Source: CAZDET01 sp964504335
Lineage (GTDB): Bacteria; Bacteroidota; Bacteroidia; Chitinophagales; Saprospiraceae
Reading direction: 5' to 3'
Length of the DNA: 64,000 bases
NCBI GenBank assembly: GCA_964504335.1
Contig: CAZDET010000005.1
Span: 83,745-147,744, forward strand
The notes under the pieces were generated by a model. It did not search any database. It was given only the letters and a program-made list of their open reading frames with translations, and was not told where the DNA came from. The position numbers were made by a program, and so were the translations under genes. Below, one piece after another: positions 8,004 through 17,203 of this stretch; position 1 is the stretch's first letter; each line of letters begins with the position of its first letter.

Positions 8004-8903
8004 TTAGAAGCGGAAGGGATCTACCGGGAGGCCTTTAAAACCGGGGGTGGCTTGGAAGACGCTGCCGGCCAGCGGGAAGCGGTCGGCTTCTTCGGGAGTG
8101 AGGTCTTTGCGGGCGGTGGTGATGTATAGAATGTCTAAATCGGGGCCGCCGAAGGTGCAAGAGGTGACGTGAGGGGCGGGCACTTCCACCAGGTACAGCG
8201 TTTGGCCCGTATCGGGGTGGTAGCGTGCTACGCAGGCGCCGCCATAGTGTGCTATCCAGAGCATACCTTCCGTGTCGATCGTCATTCCGTCGGGGAAGCC
8301 ACGCTCGGGGAGTATTGGGAAACAAACGCGCTCATTGGACAAGTGCCCGGAGGAAAAGTCGACGTCGAAAGCGACCACCCGGCGGGTAGGGCTATCGATG
8401 TAATACAACGTACGACCGTCGGGCGACCAGGCCAAGCCGTTGGAAATGGTACGCTTGCCGGTGAGTTTTTCTACTTCCAGACTTTCGTTCAACAGGTAGA
8501 GCGACCCCATTTCCTCCTCTTCCTGCTTATGCATGGTTCCGATGTAAAACCGGCCCAGGGAATCGCATTTACCATCGTTGGACCGGTTGTTGAGCAGATC
8601 GGCTTCGAAGGGGGTGATTTCTTCGATATCCCCCTCTTCCGGAAAAAACCGAATGATGCGATCTTCCTGAGCCACCAGTAGCCCCCCCTGCTCGATGGGT
8701 AGTACCACACTTATCATCCGATCGAAATCGTAGTAGGTCGCCCGCTTTAGAGAGGTGGGTAGGTAGTAGAACCGCCCGTCGAGAATATCCACCACGAACA
8801 GCGCCTGGTCCTGCGGCGACCAAATGGGGCCTTCCCCGAGCCGCATATCGCTTTGGAAGAAGGTGGTGGCCGTTTGTCGCGGGGGGTGCGGATTATTTTC
8901 CAT
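8004..8903 (-). CDS. SMP-30/gluconolactonase/LRE family protein
   Basis: 299 residues, normal for the six-bladed propeller lactonases (regucalcin/gluconolactonase type), which hydrolyse sugar or other lactones using one divalent metal. Metal-site motifs are present: LGEGPIW (Glu24), a conserved Asn in TISNGLAWSPDG and an Asp in GFPDGMTIDTEG. No signal peptide, so cytosolic. Downstream of the potassium channel gene with a 15-bp gap, so the two are probably co-transcribed, but no functional link is evident. Exact substrate unknown. Confidence 0.88.
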   Translation of the reverse strand: MENNPHPPRQTATTFFQSDMRLGEGPIWSPQDQALFVVDILDGRFYYLPTSLKRATYYDFDRMISVVLPIEQGGLLVAQEDRIIRFFPEEGDIEEITPFEADLLNNRSNDGKCDSLGRFYIGTMHKQEEEEMGSLYLLNESLEVEKLTGKRTISNGLAWSPDGRTLYYIDSPTRRVVAFDVDFSSGHLSNERVCFPILPERGFPDGMTIDTEGMLWIAHYGGACVARYHPDTGQTLYLVEVPAPHVTSCTFGGPDLDILYITTARKDLTPEEADRFPLAGSVFQATPGFKGLPVDPFRF

Positions 8904-8918
8904 GCTCTGACAGGTGGA

Positions 8919-9971
8919 TTAATGATCGGGCTTTTTGAGGATGCGCTGCAGCGCATTCAACTGTTCGGAACTACCTAAAATAATGAAACTGTCGCCCGGT
9001 TGTAAAATGGTATCCGGATCCGGATTAACGATGTAGGAACCGGCTCTACTCCGATAACCGATGATATTAACGCCGGTTTGCTTGCGGAGGTGCATATCGC
9101 GGATAGAAACCCCTCGTTGCGCCTCCGGTATATCTTCGTAGCTGATCTCTTCAAAGCCGACATCGCCATGGTATTCATCGGTGATGAAGGTAAAAAATTC
9201 GACGGCACCGGGCTTGCTGATGAGGGTCGCCATGTAAAACCCCCCGATTTGGTCGGGCATGACCACGTTGTTAGCGCCTGCTTTGAGCAATTTTTGTTCA
9301 GAACGGGGCTGCACGGCCCTGCTGATGATCCGAATGCGCGGGTTGAGCTGGCGCGCGGAGAATACGATGAAGAGGTTATCGCTGTCATCACTCAAAGCAG
9401 TAATGATGGCCCGGGCCCGGCTAATGCCCGCTTCCATTAGGGTCTCGTCTTTGGTGGCATCTGCATGTAAATAGAGCAAGCGCTTTGGGTCGGCCTGCAC
9501 TTGTTCGATGACCTGCTCGCTCTGGTCGATAATCACGTAGGGCAATCCGTAATCGTGGAGTTTTTCTTCGATTACTTTACCGTATCTCCCAAAGCCACAA
9601 AGAATGACATGTTGTTCGAGTTGGTCGATTGCCTGCTTGATCTGGCTTTCGTGCATGGATCGAAAAATTTGCCCCTCAATGACATAATAGGAAAAGGCTG
9701 CTAACAAATACGCAAATACGCCAATATTGACCATAATCAGAATACTGGTAAACACCCGCCCGGTTTCACTGAGCGGTTCTACCTCCGTGAAGCCAACTGT
9801 AGAAATGGTGATGACGGTCATGTAGATGGCATCATTCAGGCTGTAGCTTTCCAGCAGCATGAATCCGAGGGTACTGATAATCAGCTCTATTAGCAGCAAT
9901 GCCAACGCAAATCGCCAATCAAGTAAATTGGCGGGAATTCGATCGAGCGATAGAACGCTTTTTATTCGCAT
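8919..9971 (-). CDS. Two-TM potassium channel with RCK (TrkA-N/TrkA-C) domain
   Basis: 350 residues in the inner membrane. Membrane helices at about 21-40 and 75-97 flank a pore loop whose filter reads STVGFTE (57-63) instead of the classic TVGYG, a variant seen in many bacterial two-helix channels. A Rossmann-type RCK domain begins with HVILCGFGRYG (121-131) and carries the Asp/His-rich nucleotide region; a TrkA-C-like domain with LQPGDSFIILG closes the protein. Expected role: K+ flux gated by a nucleotide or ion. Divergent from the EamA gene at 10075. Confidence 0.9.
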   Translation of the reverse strand: MRIKSVLSLDRIPANLLDWRFALALLLIELIISTLGFMLLESYSLNDAIYMTVITISTVGFTEVEPLSETGRVFTSILIMVNIGVFAYLLAAFSYYVIEGQIFRSMHESQIKQAIDQLEQHVILCGFGRYGKVIEEKLHDYGLPYVIIDQSEQVIEQVQADPKRLLYLHADATKDETLMEAGISRARAIITALSDDSDNLFIVFSARQLNPRIRIISRAVQPRSEQKLLKAGANNVVMPDQIGGFYMATLISKPGAVEFFTFITDEYHGDVGFEEISYEDIPEAQRGVSIRDMHLRKQTGVNIIGYRSRAGSYIVNPDPDTILQPGDSFIILGSSEQLNALQRILKKPDH

Positions 9972-10074
9972 GCGCTGGAGGATAATGTAGCGAAGCCAAG
10001 ATAAGCAGCCTCCATCCTTTTGCCCTGGTTTTTAGAACCGAATCGGCAAATGGGGTATTTATACAAGACGCCAA

Positions 10075-10983
10075 ATGGGAACCAACGTGGTGCACTCTTC
10101 TCTAGAATCAACTCGACCCATATCTCTAAAAGCCTGGCTTGCCTTGTTTGGCCTCAGCCTGATATGGGGCACATCTTATATTTTGATTAAACGCGGTCTG
10201 GAGGTCTATTCGCCCACCCAGGTAGCCTGTATTCGTCTGGCGGTTTCGGCCATTGCATTCGTTCCCTTTTTGGCCAATCGCCTCAAGGGGGTTTCGCGGT
10301 CGCAACTCAAGTACCTGCTGGTGGTCGGCATCACGGGCACTGCGGGACCGAGTTTTCTTTTTGCAATCGCCCAAACGGAGGTGAGCAGCTCCGTAGCGGG
10401 CATCCTCAATAGCCTCACGCCCATCTTTACGTTGCTGTTGGGCATGTGGTTTTTCGGTTCGAAACCTTCCCGGTTAAAAAGTATTGGCGTGGTCGTCGGC
10501 ATGTTAGGGGCCATCAGCCTGGTCGTCTTTGGCCGAAGCGTCGGATTGGAAGGCAACCTTTGGTATGGCTTGTTCATCATTCTGGCCACGCTCTGCTATG
10601 CTACAAGCACGAATGTAGTAGGCTACTACCTCCGGCAAGTCAGTAGCCTGACTATTAGTGCCGTATCTTTCAGCATGGTGGGCATTCCCGCCCTCATCTA
10701 CCTCTTTGTCGGTAGTGGATTTACGAGCGTACTATCCACCCATCCCGGTGCCTGGGGCGCTCTGGCTGCCGTTGTCGCACTGGCGCTCTTCAGCACCGTA
10801 CTTGCCTCCGTTATTTTCTTTCGCCTGGTCCAGGTGACGTCGCCGGTCTTCGGCAGCACGGTGAGCTACCTCGTACCCGTCGTGGCGCTTCTGTGGGGAA
10901 TCGTCGATGCAGAACAAATCACCCTCCTGCACTTCGTCGGAATGGCATCGATTTTGGCGGGGGTGTATTTGAGTAGGAAGTAG
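10075..10983 (+). CDS. EamA/DMT family transporter
   Basis: 302 residues with about ten hydrophobic helices in two homologous halves, the architecture of the drug/metabolite transporter superfamily (RhaT/EamA). The first half starts LFGLSLIWGTSYILIKRGL, a typical EamA opening with the conserved Trp-Gly; the second half begins near residue 160. Such proteins export amino acids or other metabolites across the inner membrane; substrate not predictable. A second, unrelated-looking EamA gene lies at 19900-20853. It converges on the gamma-carbonic anhydrase gene with an 80-bp gap and no obvious terminator. Confidence 0.88.
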   Translation: MGTNVVHSSLESTRPISLKAWLALFGLSLIWGTSYILIKRGLEVYSPTQVACIRLAVSAIAFVPFLANRLKGVSRSQLKYLLVVGITGTAGPSFLFAIAQTEVSSSVAGILNSLTPIFTLLLGMWFFGSKPSRLKSIGVVVGMLGAISLVVFGRSVGLEGNLWYGLFIILATLCYATSTNVVGYYLRQVSSLTISAVSFSMVGIPALIYLFVGSGFTSVLSTHPGAWGALAAVVALALFSTVLASVIFFRLVQVTSPVFGSTVSYLVPVVALLWGIVDAEQITLLHFVGMASILAGVYLSRK

Positions 10984-11063
10984 TTGTTTTGCCTGGCAAA
11001 ACATTGGCCCAGCGAATGGTGAGAACCCCCAGGTGCAAAAAGGCCAACGTACTAAAAGACCAA

Positions 11064-11579
11064 TCACTCCCGATACCACCCGCTGTACATCAAATACGCA
11101 TCGGCGATCCGTTGGATTGAGTCTTCAAACTGATCGGTGCTGATGGGCTTAATCTTTCGGGCGGGCACACCTGCGTAAATATGGCCCGATTCGCAAACAG
11201 TCTTTTCCAGAACCACGCTTCCGGCTCCGATGAGTACGTTTTCCTCCACTACGGCGTGATCCATCACGAGGGCCCCCATGCCGATGAGCACGTTGGCGTG
11301 TAGGGTACAACCGTGCACGATGGCGCGGTGGCCGATACTCACCCGGTCGCCGATCTGCGTGGCGGCCCGCTGATAGGTGCCGTGAATAATCGCCCCATCC
11401 TGAATATTCACCTTATTCCCGATCCGGATGCTATTGACGTCTCCGCGCACCACTGTCTGGAACCAAACGCTGCAGTCGTCTCCCATCTGTATATCGCCAA
11501 TGAGGGTCGCATTGTCTGCCAGCCAGCAGTTTTCGCCGAAGCTCGGAGTGAACCCGCGCACTGATTTAATAAGGGCCAT
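11064..11579 (-). CDS. Gamma-carbonic anhydrase family protein (YrdA/PaaY-like)
   Basis: 171 residues of left-handed beta-helix hexapeptide repeats. The three zinc-binding histidines of the gamma-class are in place: GAIIHGT (His66) and SIGHRAIVHG (His84, His89), with the preceding RGDVNSIRIG block. Trimeric cytosolic proteins of this group may have carbonic anhydrase or CoA-ester-related activity; many are of unknown role. It lies downstream of the lipoprotein gene on the same strand (64 bp gap containing heptamer repeats). Confidence 0.88.
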   Translation of the reverse strand: MALIKSVRGFTPSFGENCWLADNATLIGDIQMGDDCSVWFQTVVRGDVNSIRIGNKVNIQDGAIIHGTYQRAATQIGDRVSIGHRAIVHGCTLHANVLIGMGALVMDHAVVEENVLIGAGSVVLEKTVCESGHIYAGVPARKIKPISTDQFEDSIQRIADAYLMYSGWYRE

Positions 11580-11610
11580 GTCGGTTGGTTTGGTGATCCA
11601 TGCCCCAATC

Positions 11611-11642
11611 TACAAACTTCACACTTCACACTGCACACTACA
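11611..11642 (-). repeat. Degenerate heptamer tandem repeat after a stop codon
   Basis: The plus strand reads CTTCACA twice, then CTGCACA and CTACAAC, so the minus strand is G/T-rich and runs directly downstream of the stop of the lipoprotein gene ending at 11644. Four units of seven bases are recognisable, degenerating outward. Confidence 0.5.
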
Positions 11643-11643
11643 A

Positions 11644-13326
11644 CTACCCTCCAATCAGCTCGTCGCAGTAATCTTCCGGAATGAGAATGTCTTCGATGAC
11701 GATCTTTCCCTCCTCGGTTTCGTCGAAAAAGGCCTGTAGGTCAGCATCGCTAGTAGAAATGAATCCTTCCTGAATTGTCAACTCCGGGATGAGCGCCACA
11801 TCGTCGCCATAGATGAGCAGCAGGTCGTAGGCGACATTTTTCTGGAGCTTGCTCGTGCTGAGCTCTCCGACTTCTACCGTAGCCAGGAATTCGTAATCCG
11901 GGCAGTTGCTGTTGCTCTGCCGGTAGTACACTTTACCGAAGGGAAGAAACGGAGCTGCCGGGTCCACATTGGGGCAGGCGGCCACGAGCCGCATTTGGAT
12001 GGTGGTGTTGCTGGAAGCCGGCGGCGTGAAGTTCCACGTCGAAGAGCCCCCTGGTAGCAGTAAGGGGATATCGAAGGTATTCAGGATGTTGGCACAACCT
12101 GGGTCGAATAAGTCGACCAATTGGAGTTCAACTTCCAGATCGGCCGGTACGCTGGAAAGCTCGAGTTGCATCAGGTCGTCTGAGCTAAAGAAGGATTCCA
12201 CTTCCAGCGGCTGTCCGGACATCGGTTCGATGATCTGCAAGGGGAATCCGGCCGGAAACGCGACCGGCCCGTTGGTATTGATCGTGAGCACGAAAGGGTT
12301 GTCGCCCGGGATTAGATTATCCAGTATATCGCCAATCAAAAATTGGGAGAGGTGGTCGGTGACGAAGGCCGCGATCAGCTTCCCGTCGTTGGTAGTTGCT
12401 ACTTGTGCTTCGCCGTGGTAGCGCCAGGTATCGCCCACTTCGTCGATGGTCCAGACGGGCAGGCGGTCGCCGGGGGCTACGCGCCTCTTCTTAGCGATAT
12501 TGGCGGTGTTGGCATTGAGCTCCATACTGACGATGACCGGATCGGAAAACGTCTTGACGGCTCGCCCTTTCACCGAAAGATCAATGGATACCAGGCCCGC
12601 TACCAAAAACTGAATCGGACCGATCACCTGCCCGTTGGCATCGATAATTTCTTCTTGCAACAACCCGCCGGGCAGGGTGCGCAGGGTCGTACTGTTGCGA
12701 TTATCCGCATGGCGAAATTCGAGTTGCAGGTTGCCTTCCAGGGTTTCTCCGGTTGCATCATTCACGCTTACGCCTTCGGGGATGCGAAGAGAGGCTCGTT
12801 CTGACTTCCCGTTTTCCAACCCCGTCTCGATCATAAACTCTTCGGCCGTAAGCACACCGTCCATGGGGATGGTGGCGCTAACCGCACTGACTCCGACTGG
12901 CAGGCGATTTGTATTTAGCATGGGTACCCGGTAATAGTGGTAGCCTCGATCGTAAATGCGAATGGTGCGCTCGGTGGGCTCGTACCCGGGGGCTATGGCC
13001 GTGAACGTCAGCTCCAGCGGAATGGCCGGACTGATCTCCATGCGCTTGTCTACTGCAATCTCCAGGATACCCCGCACCGGATCGATGGCGCGTTTGCCGT
13101 CATTCCCATAGATCATATCCGCATCCGGGCCGCTAACCCGAACCGTCAGGCCAACCGGCTCCCCACCGGCAGCATCGACAAACTGAATGCTCATTGGAAT
13201 ATGAAAAATATCACTTGTGACCGCCAGCTGTAAATCTTCGGCCAAATCTTCCGGAATACAGGAAGTGAGCAGGAGGGTAAGAGTAAGTCCCGTGTAAATG
13301 GCTCGCATGAAGTCGAATCGTTGCAT
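11644..13326 (-). CDS. Large putative outer-membrane lipoprotein, function unknown
   Basis: 560 residues (or 554 from the ATG at 13308, MRAIYTG...). A lipoprotein signal peptide ends at LLTSC, so the mature protein is lipid-anchored. The N-terminal half looks like stacked beta-sandwich units: an Ig-like stretch with VGLTVRVSGPDAD, and one with PLELTFTAIAPGYEPTERT. Cys residues in the C-terminal third suggest disulfides and thus export. I do not recognise the family. It follows a beta-barrel gene by 45 bp on the same strand, and the two probably form a surface pair; this is inference from position and localisation. Confidence 0.65.
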   Translation of the reverse strand: MQRFDFMRAIYTGLTLTLLLTSCIPEDLAEDLQLAVTSDIFHIPMSIQFVDAAGGEPVGLTVRVSGPDADMIYGNDGKRAIDPVRGILEIAVDKRMEISPAIPLELTFTAIAPGYEPTERTIRIYDRGYHYYRVPMLNTNRLPVGVSAVSATIPMDGVLTAEEFMIETGLENGKSERASLRIPEGVSVNDATGETLEGNLQLEFRHADNRNSTTLRTLPGGLLQEEIIDANGQVIGPIQFLVAGLVSIDLSVKGRAVKTFSDPVIVSMELNANTANIAKKRRVAPGDRLPVWTIDEVGDTWRYHGEAQVATTNDGKLIAAFVTDHLSQFLIGDILDNLIPGDNPFVLTINTNGPVAFPAGFPLQIIEPMSGQPLEVESFFSSDDLMQLELSSVPADLEVELQLVDLFDPGCANILNTFDIPLLLPGGSSTWNFTPPASSNTTIQMRLVAACPNVDPAAPFLPFGKVYYRQSNSNCPDYEFLATVEVGELSTSKLQKNVAYDLLLIYGDDVALIPELTIQEGFISTSDADLQAFFDETEEGKIVIEDILIPEDYCDELIGG

Positions 13327-13371
13327 GGGATGGTAATTGAGAAGGTCGATGAATTTAAGTTTGGGTGATTA

Positions 13372-14562
13372 TTAATCGTCGGAAACTGGCACCAGCTTGA
13401 AGGTGTATTCGGTAATGGCTTCGCCGGAATGGAGAACCTGAGCGCGCAGTCGTTCGTAGCCCCGGCGCACCAGCGAGAATTCATAGGTAATCCCCGTTTG
13501 AAGACTCAAAGAGAAGCGGCCGTACTGGTAGCGGCCGGTACGGACAAGTTCCTTGCTACCATCGGGTTTGATGCGTCGCACATCCATATTGAAAAAATCG
13601 ATTGGGCGGCCAGATTCTCGGTCTACCGCAAAGCCCTGGAACGTTTGATAAGAAACGGGAATGGTGCGCGGAGCCTCCGCCGTGGAGGGCGCAGGTACAG
13701 GAGTTGGGGCTTCAAAGGTAGTATCTTGCGGCAGCACCTGACCATCGGGTAATCCCTCGAGGAATTCATTGAGCAACGAGTTCTCCCGTTGTACCTTTTT
13801 GCGGCCTACATCAATTCGATAGCTCACCCGGAGTGCTACACTGGGGTGGAAGCGATAATCTGTTAATTTCTCACTCAGGATCGGACCGTTAATGTCATTG
13901 CCAGCCAGCAGCCCGGTTCCGAAGACTTCTATTTTGGGGGCACCCCGGTAAAAAGCACCCAACTCGAGGCTGGCATTAAACCGCCGGAAGGGCACCGAAC
14001 GACCAATTCCGATGCCTAAGTACGGAAAAAGAGGCAACTCGGAAGAATAGGCGACGCTCAGCGACCCCACGTCCTCCGCAGGAATCTCGTAATCATTGAA
14101 TTGAATGGATCGATCCGCTTCGCCCGATAGGGTGATGTTGTTGTCAAGGCCAACGTAGAGACCGGCAATCACCCGAAGGTTTTCCCGGCGGTTGAGGCCG
14201 TAATCAGCCAGCAACGCGATAGAACTCAGATCAGAGGACAGGTCTGCCAGCACGACCTGATCGTCCCATCCGTACTCGTCCGTTTCGATGGAAATGGAGG
14301 TGATATCAAATTTCAAGCGGTGATAAGCCAGGCGAAAATTCACTTTGGGGATGAGGTCAAATGTTACATCCGCACCGAGAATAGCGTTGGTACCGGTACT
14401 CAACCCGATACCAATTCCCTGGCGGTGACGCCGATCTTTGGAGCCTCCCGCGACTTCATCAAACTGAGCGGTCAGTTCCGGAGAGTACAAAAGCCCGAGG
14501 GCGACCAGTACGATGCACGACCATCGATACGGCCCGGAGAGGGGTACGTATTGTTCAATCAT
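13372..14562 (-). CDS. Putative outer-membrane beta-barrel protein with C-terminal carboxypeptidase-regulatory-like domain
   Basis: 396 residues. A signal peptide with core SCIVLVALGLLYSPELTAQ starts the protein. Residues about 45-265 alternate polar and hydrophobic residues in amphipathic strands (GIGIGLSTGTNAIL, FRLAYHRLKF, LRVIAGLYVGL, VALRVSYRIDVG), as in small outer-membrane barrels. After a Pro/Thr-rich linker (280-305) comes a beta-sandwich resembling CarbopepD_reg-like domains (FQGFAVDRESGRPIDFFNMDV), presumably periplasmic. Upstream of the lipoprotein gene in the same direction. Function unknown; a surface-assembly or adhesion role is possible. Confidence 0.65.
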   Translation of the reverse strand: MIEQYVPLSGPYRWSCIVLVALGLLYSPELTAQFDEVAGGSKDRRHRQGIGIGLSTGTNAILGADVTFDLIPKVNFRLAYHRLKFDITSISIETDEYGWDDQVVLADLSSDLSSIALLADYGLNRRENLRVIAGLYVGLDNNITLSGEADRSIQFNDYEIPAEDVGSLSVAYSSELPLFPYLGIGIGRSVPFRRFNASLELGAFYRGAPKIEVFGTGLLAGNDINGPILSEKLTDYRFHPSVALRVSYRIDVGRKKVQRENSLLNEFLEGLPDGQVLPQDTTFEAPTPVPAPSTAEAPRTIPVSYQTFQGFAVDRESGRPIDFFNMDVRRIKPDGSKELVRTGRYQYGRFSLSLQTGITYEFSLVRRGYERLRAQVLHSGEAITEYTFKLVPVSDD

Positions 14563-14782
14563 AGTGGATGTGGATTATAGTGTCAGGGATATAGCCTATA
14601 CTGAAAACACTGAGGATAGTTAGCTCGGCCTCGCCGGGTGGGGGGCGGGGCGATGCAGCTTGATTATTGACCGATCGAAATTTTTTAAGGGATTGGATGG
14701 AATAGGGACCGGCCTCTTGAAAGGAGAATACGGTAGGAACGGCTTTTTGTTACCCCCCTTCCCGATTATTGTGCAGAAGGTC

Positions 14783-14818
14783 AAAAAAAAGAAAGGGTGA
14801 TGCCCATCGGCATCCCCC
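14783..14818 (-). terminator. Rho-independent terminator of the EF-G-like gene
   Basis: On the minus strand, downstream of the stop at 14859, a hairpin with stem GATGCC/GGCATC and loop GATG (14799-14814) extends by three G-C pairs past one mismatch (14795-14818). It is followed by a T-rich tract (complement of 14783-14794). Good stem plus T-run in the right place. The rest of 14563-14858 holds no gene. Confidence 0.8.
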
Positions 14819-14858
14819 TCTCGCATTACTGCTGTTTACTTCTTGTAGCTGATTTGGA

Positions 14859-16985
14859 TCAGATTTCAGCGCTTTCCGATTCGTGGGCACTGATCAAATC
14901 AAGCTGTATATCTGTTGGAACGGCCTGGTAATCCACGAGGTGACGACTGAATTTTGCCTTGCCCTGGCTGAGTGCGCGCAGCGTGGCGCTATATTGGTAC
15001 ATTTCTCGCTGCGGCACACGTGCCATGACTTTCTGGTAGTGGCCTTCGGTATCCATTCCGGTAATGATGGCCCTACGCGTCTGCAAGTCGCTCATGACAT
15101 CACCGAGCACATCCTCCGCACAGAGGACTTCGAGCGCGTAGATTGGCTCGAGCAACTGGGGCGCGGCTGCCTTGAAGGCATCGCGAAAGGCAGCACCGGC
15201 CGCCAACATGAAAGCCATATCGTTAGAATCGACCGAGTGCATTTTACCATCGTATATGGACACCCGAATATCCTGGCAGTTGGAACCGGTCAGTGGCCCC
15301 TCTTCCATTTTCATCAAAATGCCCTTCTTAATGGCATTGGAATACTTGCTGTCGATGGTGCCCCCGACGACACACCAATAGAAAGCCAGGGTACCGCCCC
15401 AGGGCAGTTCTTCGATACTGGTATCACGGACTGTTAAGCCTTCCGGGTTGGGCATATCCGGCGTGTAGGGTTCGATGCGCAGATGGACTTCCGCAAATTG
15501 CCCGGCTCCGCCCGTTTGCTTTTTGTGCCGATAGATGGCATCGGCCGCTTTGGTGATGGTCTCCCGGTAGGCAATGCGCGGCCGGGTAAACTGGAGTTGG
15601 AGCTGATTCATTTTTTCGATCCGATACTTGACCAAATCGAGGTGCAATCGGCCCTGGCCGTGAATGAGCGTTTGTTTGAGCGTGGGTGCCTGCTCGAGGA
15701 TGAGGGTTGGGTCCTCTGCTTCGATGGCGTGGAGAGCTTTGATGAGTTTTTCCATTTCCGCCTTTGATCCAGGCAGAATGGCTTCTCGAATCCGCGATTC
15801 CGGGAACACGATTGGTTGAATCCGCCGGTTGCTATCTCCGCGGTTTAGGGTATCGTTGGTTTTGACATCCTTTAACTTGACAGTTACTCCGATGTCGCCC
15901 GCACAAATGGCATTGATACTTTCGCGATCTTTCCCGTTCGCTTCGTAGAGTTGTGAAATCCGCTCGGAATTGCCGTTGGAGGCATTGACCAATTCCTCAC
16001 CGGCGCGCAGCATACCGCTGTACACTTTGAAATAAGAGACAGTCCCCACCCGCGGTTCACTGATGGTTTTAAAGACGAAAGCGGTGGTGGTATCATCGGA
16101 GGAACAGGGGAGCTCGGCCCCGTCTTCCAGTTGAGCGGCGGGGCGATCGGCGGGGCTGGGACAAATGTCATTGACAAACCCCATAATACGACCAGACCCC
16201 ATATTGCGATCGGCGGAACAGCAGAATACGGGGATGATCTGTTGCTGTGCCAGCGCGGCCCGCAGCCCGGTAGCCAGCTCTTCTTCGGTCAGGCTACCTT
16301 CGTCGAAAAATCGCTCCATAAGCGCTTCATCGATTTCGGCGGCCGCTTCTACCAAGGCATTGTGCATGCTCATGGCCCGGTCCATTTCTTCGGGCGGAAT
16401 GGCTTGCTTTTCCGGCTTACCGCCAACGTCTTTGAAGACGTACATCGTTAGGCGGAGCGCGTCGATGATGCTGTTAAAGCCGGCCCCTACGCGCAGGGGA
16501 TACTGGACCGGCAGGACGTTCGATCCGAAACGGTCGCGCGCCTGTTCGAGCGTGCGCTCGTAGTCGGCCTGATCGTCATCCAGGTGATTGACGACTAATA
16601 ACGTGGGCGTTTGGTAAGACTTGGCCGTATCCCAGATGAGTTCAGTGCCCACTTCGACGCCATTACGGGCGTGCAGCAGCATAATAGCGGTATCGGCAAC
16701 TTTAAGGGCGGAGAGGATTTCGCCGACGAAGTCGTCAAAGCCGGGAGTGTCCAGAATGTTGATTTTACTGGATTTCCATTTGGCATGCAGCAGCGTGGTG
16801 AAAAGGGAATTCTGTCGATCGCGTTCGATTTGCGTGTAGTCAGAGACGGTATTGGCTTCTGAAATGGCACCCCGGCGTGGAATCGCACCTGCTTCGTACA
16901 GCATGCACTCAGCGAGGGTTGTTTTTCCGGAACCGGGGTGCCCTAGCAAAACTACGTTGCGTAGGTGGTGGGTGTCGTATTGCAT
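14859..16985 (-). CDS. EF-G-like translational GTPase (FusA paralogue)
   Basis: 708 residues from ATG 16985 (MQYDTHHLRNVVLLG). Five-domain EF-G layout. G1 is GHPGSGKTT rather than GHIDAGKTT, the switch region reads ERDRQNS where canonical EF-G has ERERGIT, G3 is DTPGFDDF, and G4 is NHLDDD instead of NKxD. Domain IV keeps the tip block HSVDSNDMAF, and domain V ends normally. These changes mark a secondary EF-G lineage found beside the housekeeping fusA in Bacteroidota; whether it drives translocation, ribosome recycling or neither is unknown. Single gene with its own terminator; diverges from the aminotransferase gene. Confidence 0.85.
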   Translation of the reverse strand: MQYDTHHLRNVVLLGHPGSGKTTLAECMLYEAGAIPRRGAISEANTVSDYTQIERDRQNSLFTTLLHAKWKSSKINILDTPGFDDFVGEILSALKVADTAIMLLHARNGVEVGTELIWDTAKSYQTPTLLVVNHLDDDQADYERTLEQARDRFGSNVLPVQYPLRVGAGFNSIIDALRLTMYVFKDVGGKPEKQAIPPEEMDRAMSMHNALVEAAAEIDEALMERFFDEGSLTEEELATGLRAALAQQQIIPVFCCSADRNMGSGRIMGFVNDICPSPADRPAAQLEDGAELPCSSDDTTTAFVFKTISEPRVGTVSYFKVYSGMLRAGEELVNASNGNSERISQLYEANGKDRESINAICAGDIGVTVKLKDVKTNDTLNRGDSNRRIQPIVFPESRIREAILPGSKAEMEKLIKALHAIEAEDPTLILEQAPTLKQTLIHGQGRLHLDLVKYRIEKMNQLQLQFTRPRIAYRETITKAADAIYRHKKQTGGAGQFAEVHLRIEPYTPDMPNPEGLTVRDTSIEELPWGGTLAFYWCVVGGTIDSKYSNAIKKGILMKMEEGPLTGSNCQDIRVSIYDGKMHSVDSNDMAFMLAAGAAFRDAFKAAAPQLLEPIYALEVLCAEDVLGDVMSDLQTRRAIITGMDTEGHYQKVMARVPQREMYQYSATLRALSQGKAKFSRHLVDYQAVPTDIQLDLISAHESESAEI

Positions 16986-17203
16986 AAGCCAGAAATTATG
17001 GTGAGAAAACAAAGATTGTCCTACTGATTTGTCGGGTAGTAGGTCCTTCGTACCGAACAGGGTGATTTAAATAAATCTATTGCTTTTTGTCAAAAAATCA
17101 AAATATCCAATGGCGTTACGGGCCAATTTATACTTCTTTGTAGGGTGCTGGGAAGGACATTGTTAAAAGTGCCGGGATTGCACTACCTTTCTCTGGTTCA
17201 TCA

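Noticed and set aside
14600..14780. GC-rich stretch near 14640 as a structured RNA
   Set aside because: G-rich but no convincing paired arms; only the downstream terminator at 14783-14818 is supported.
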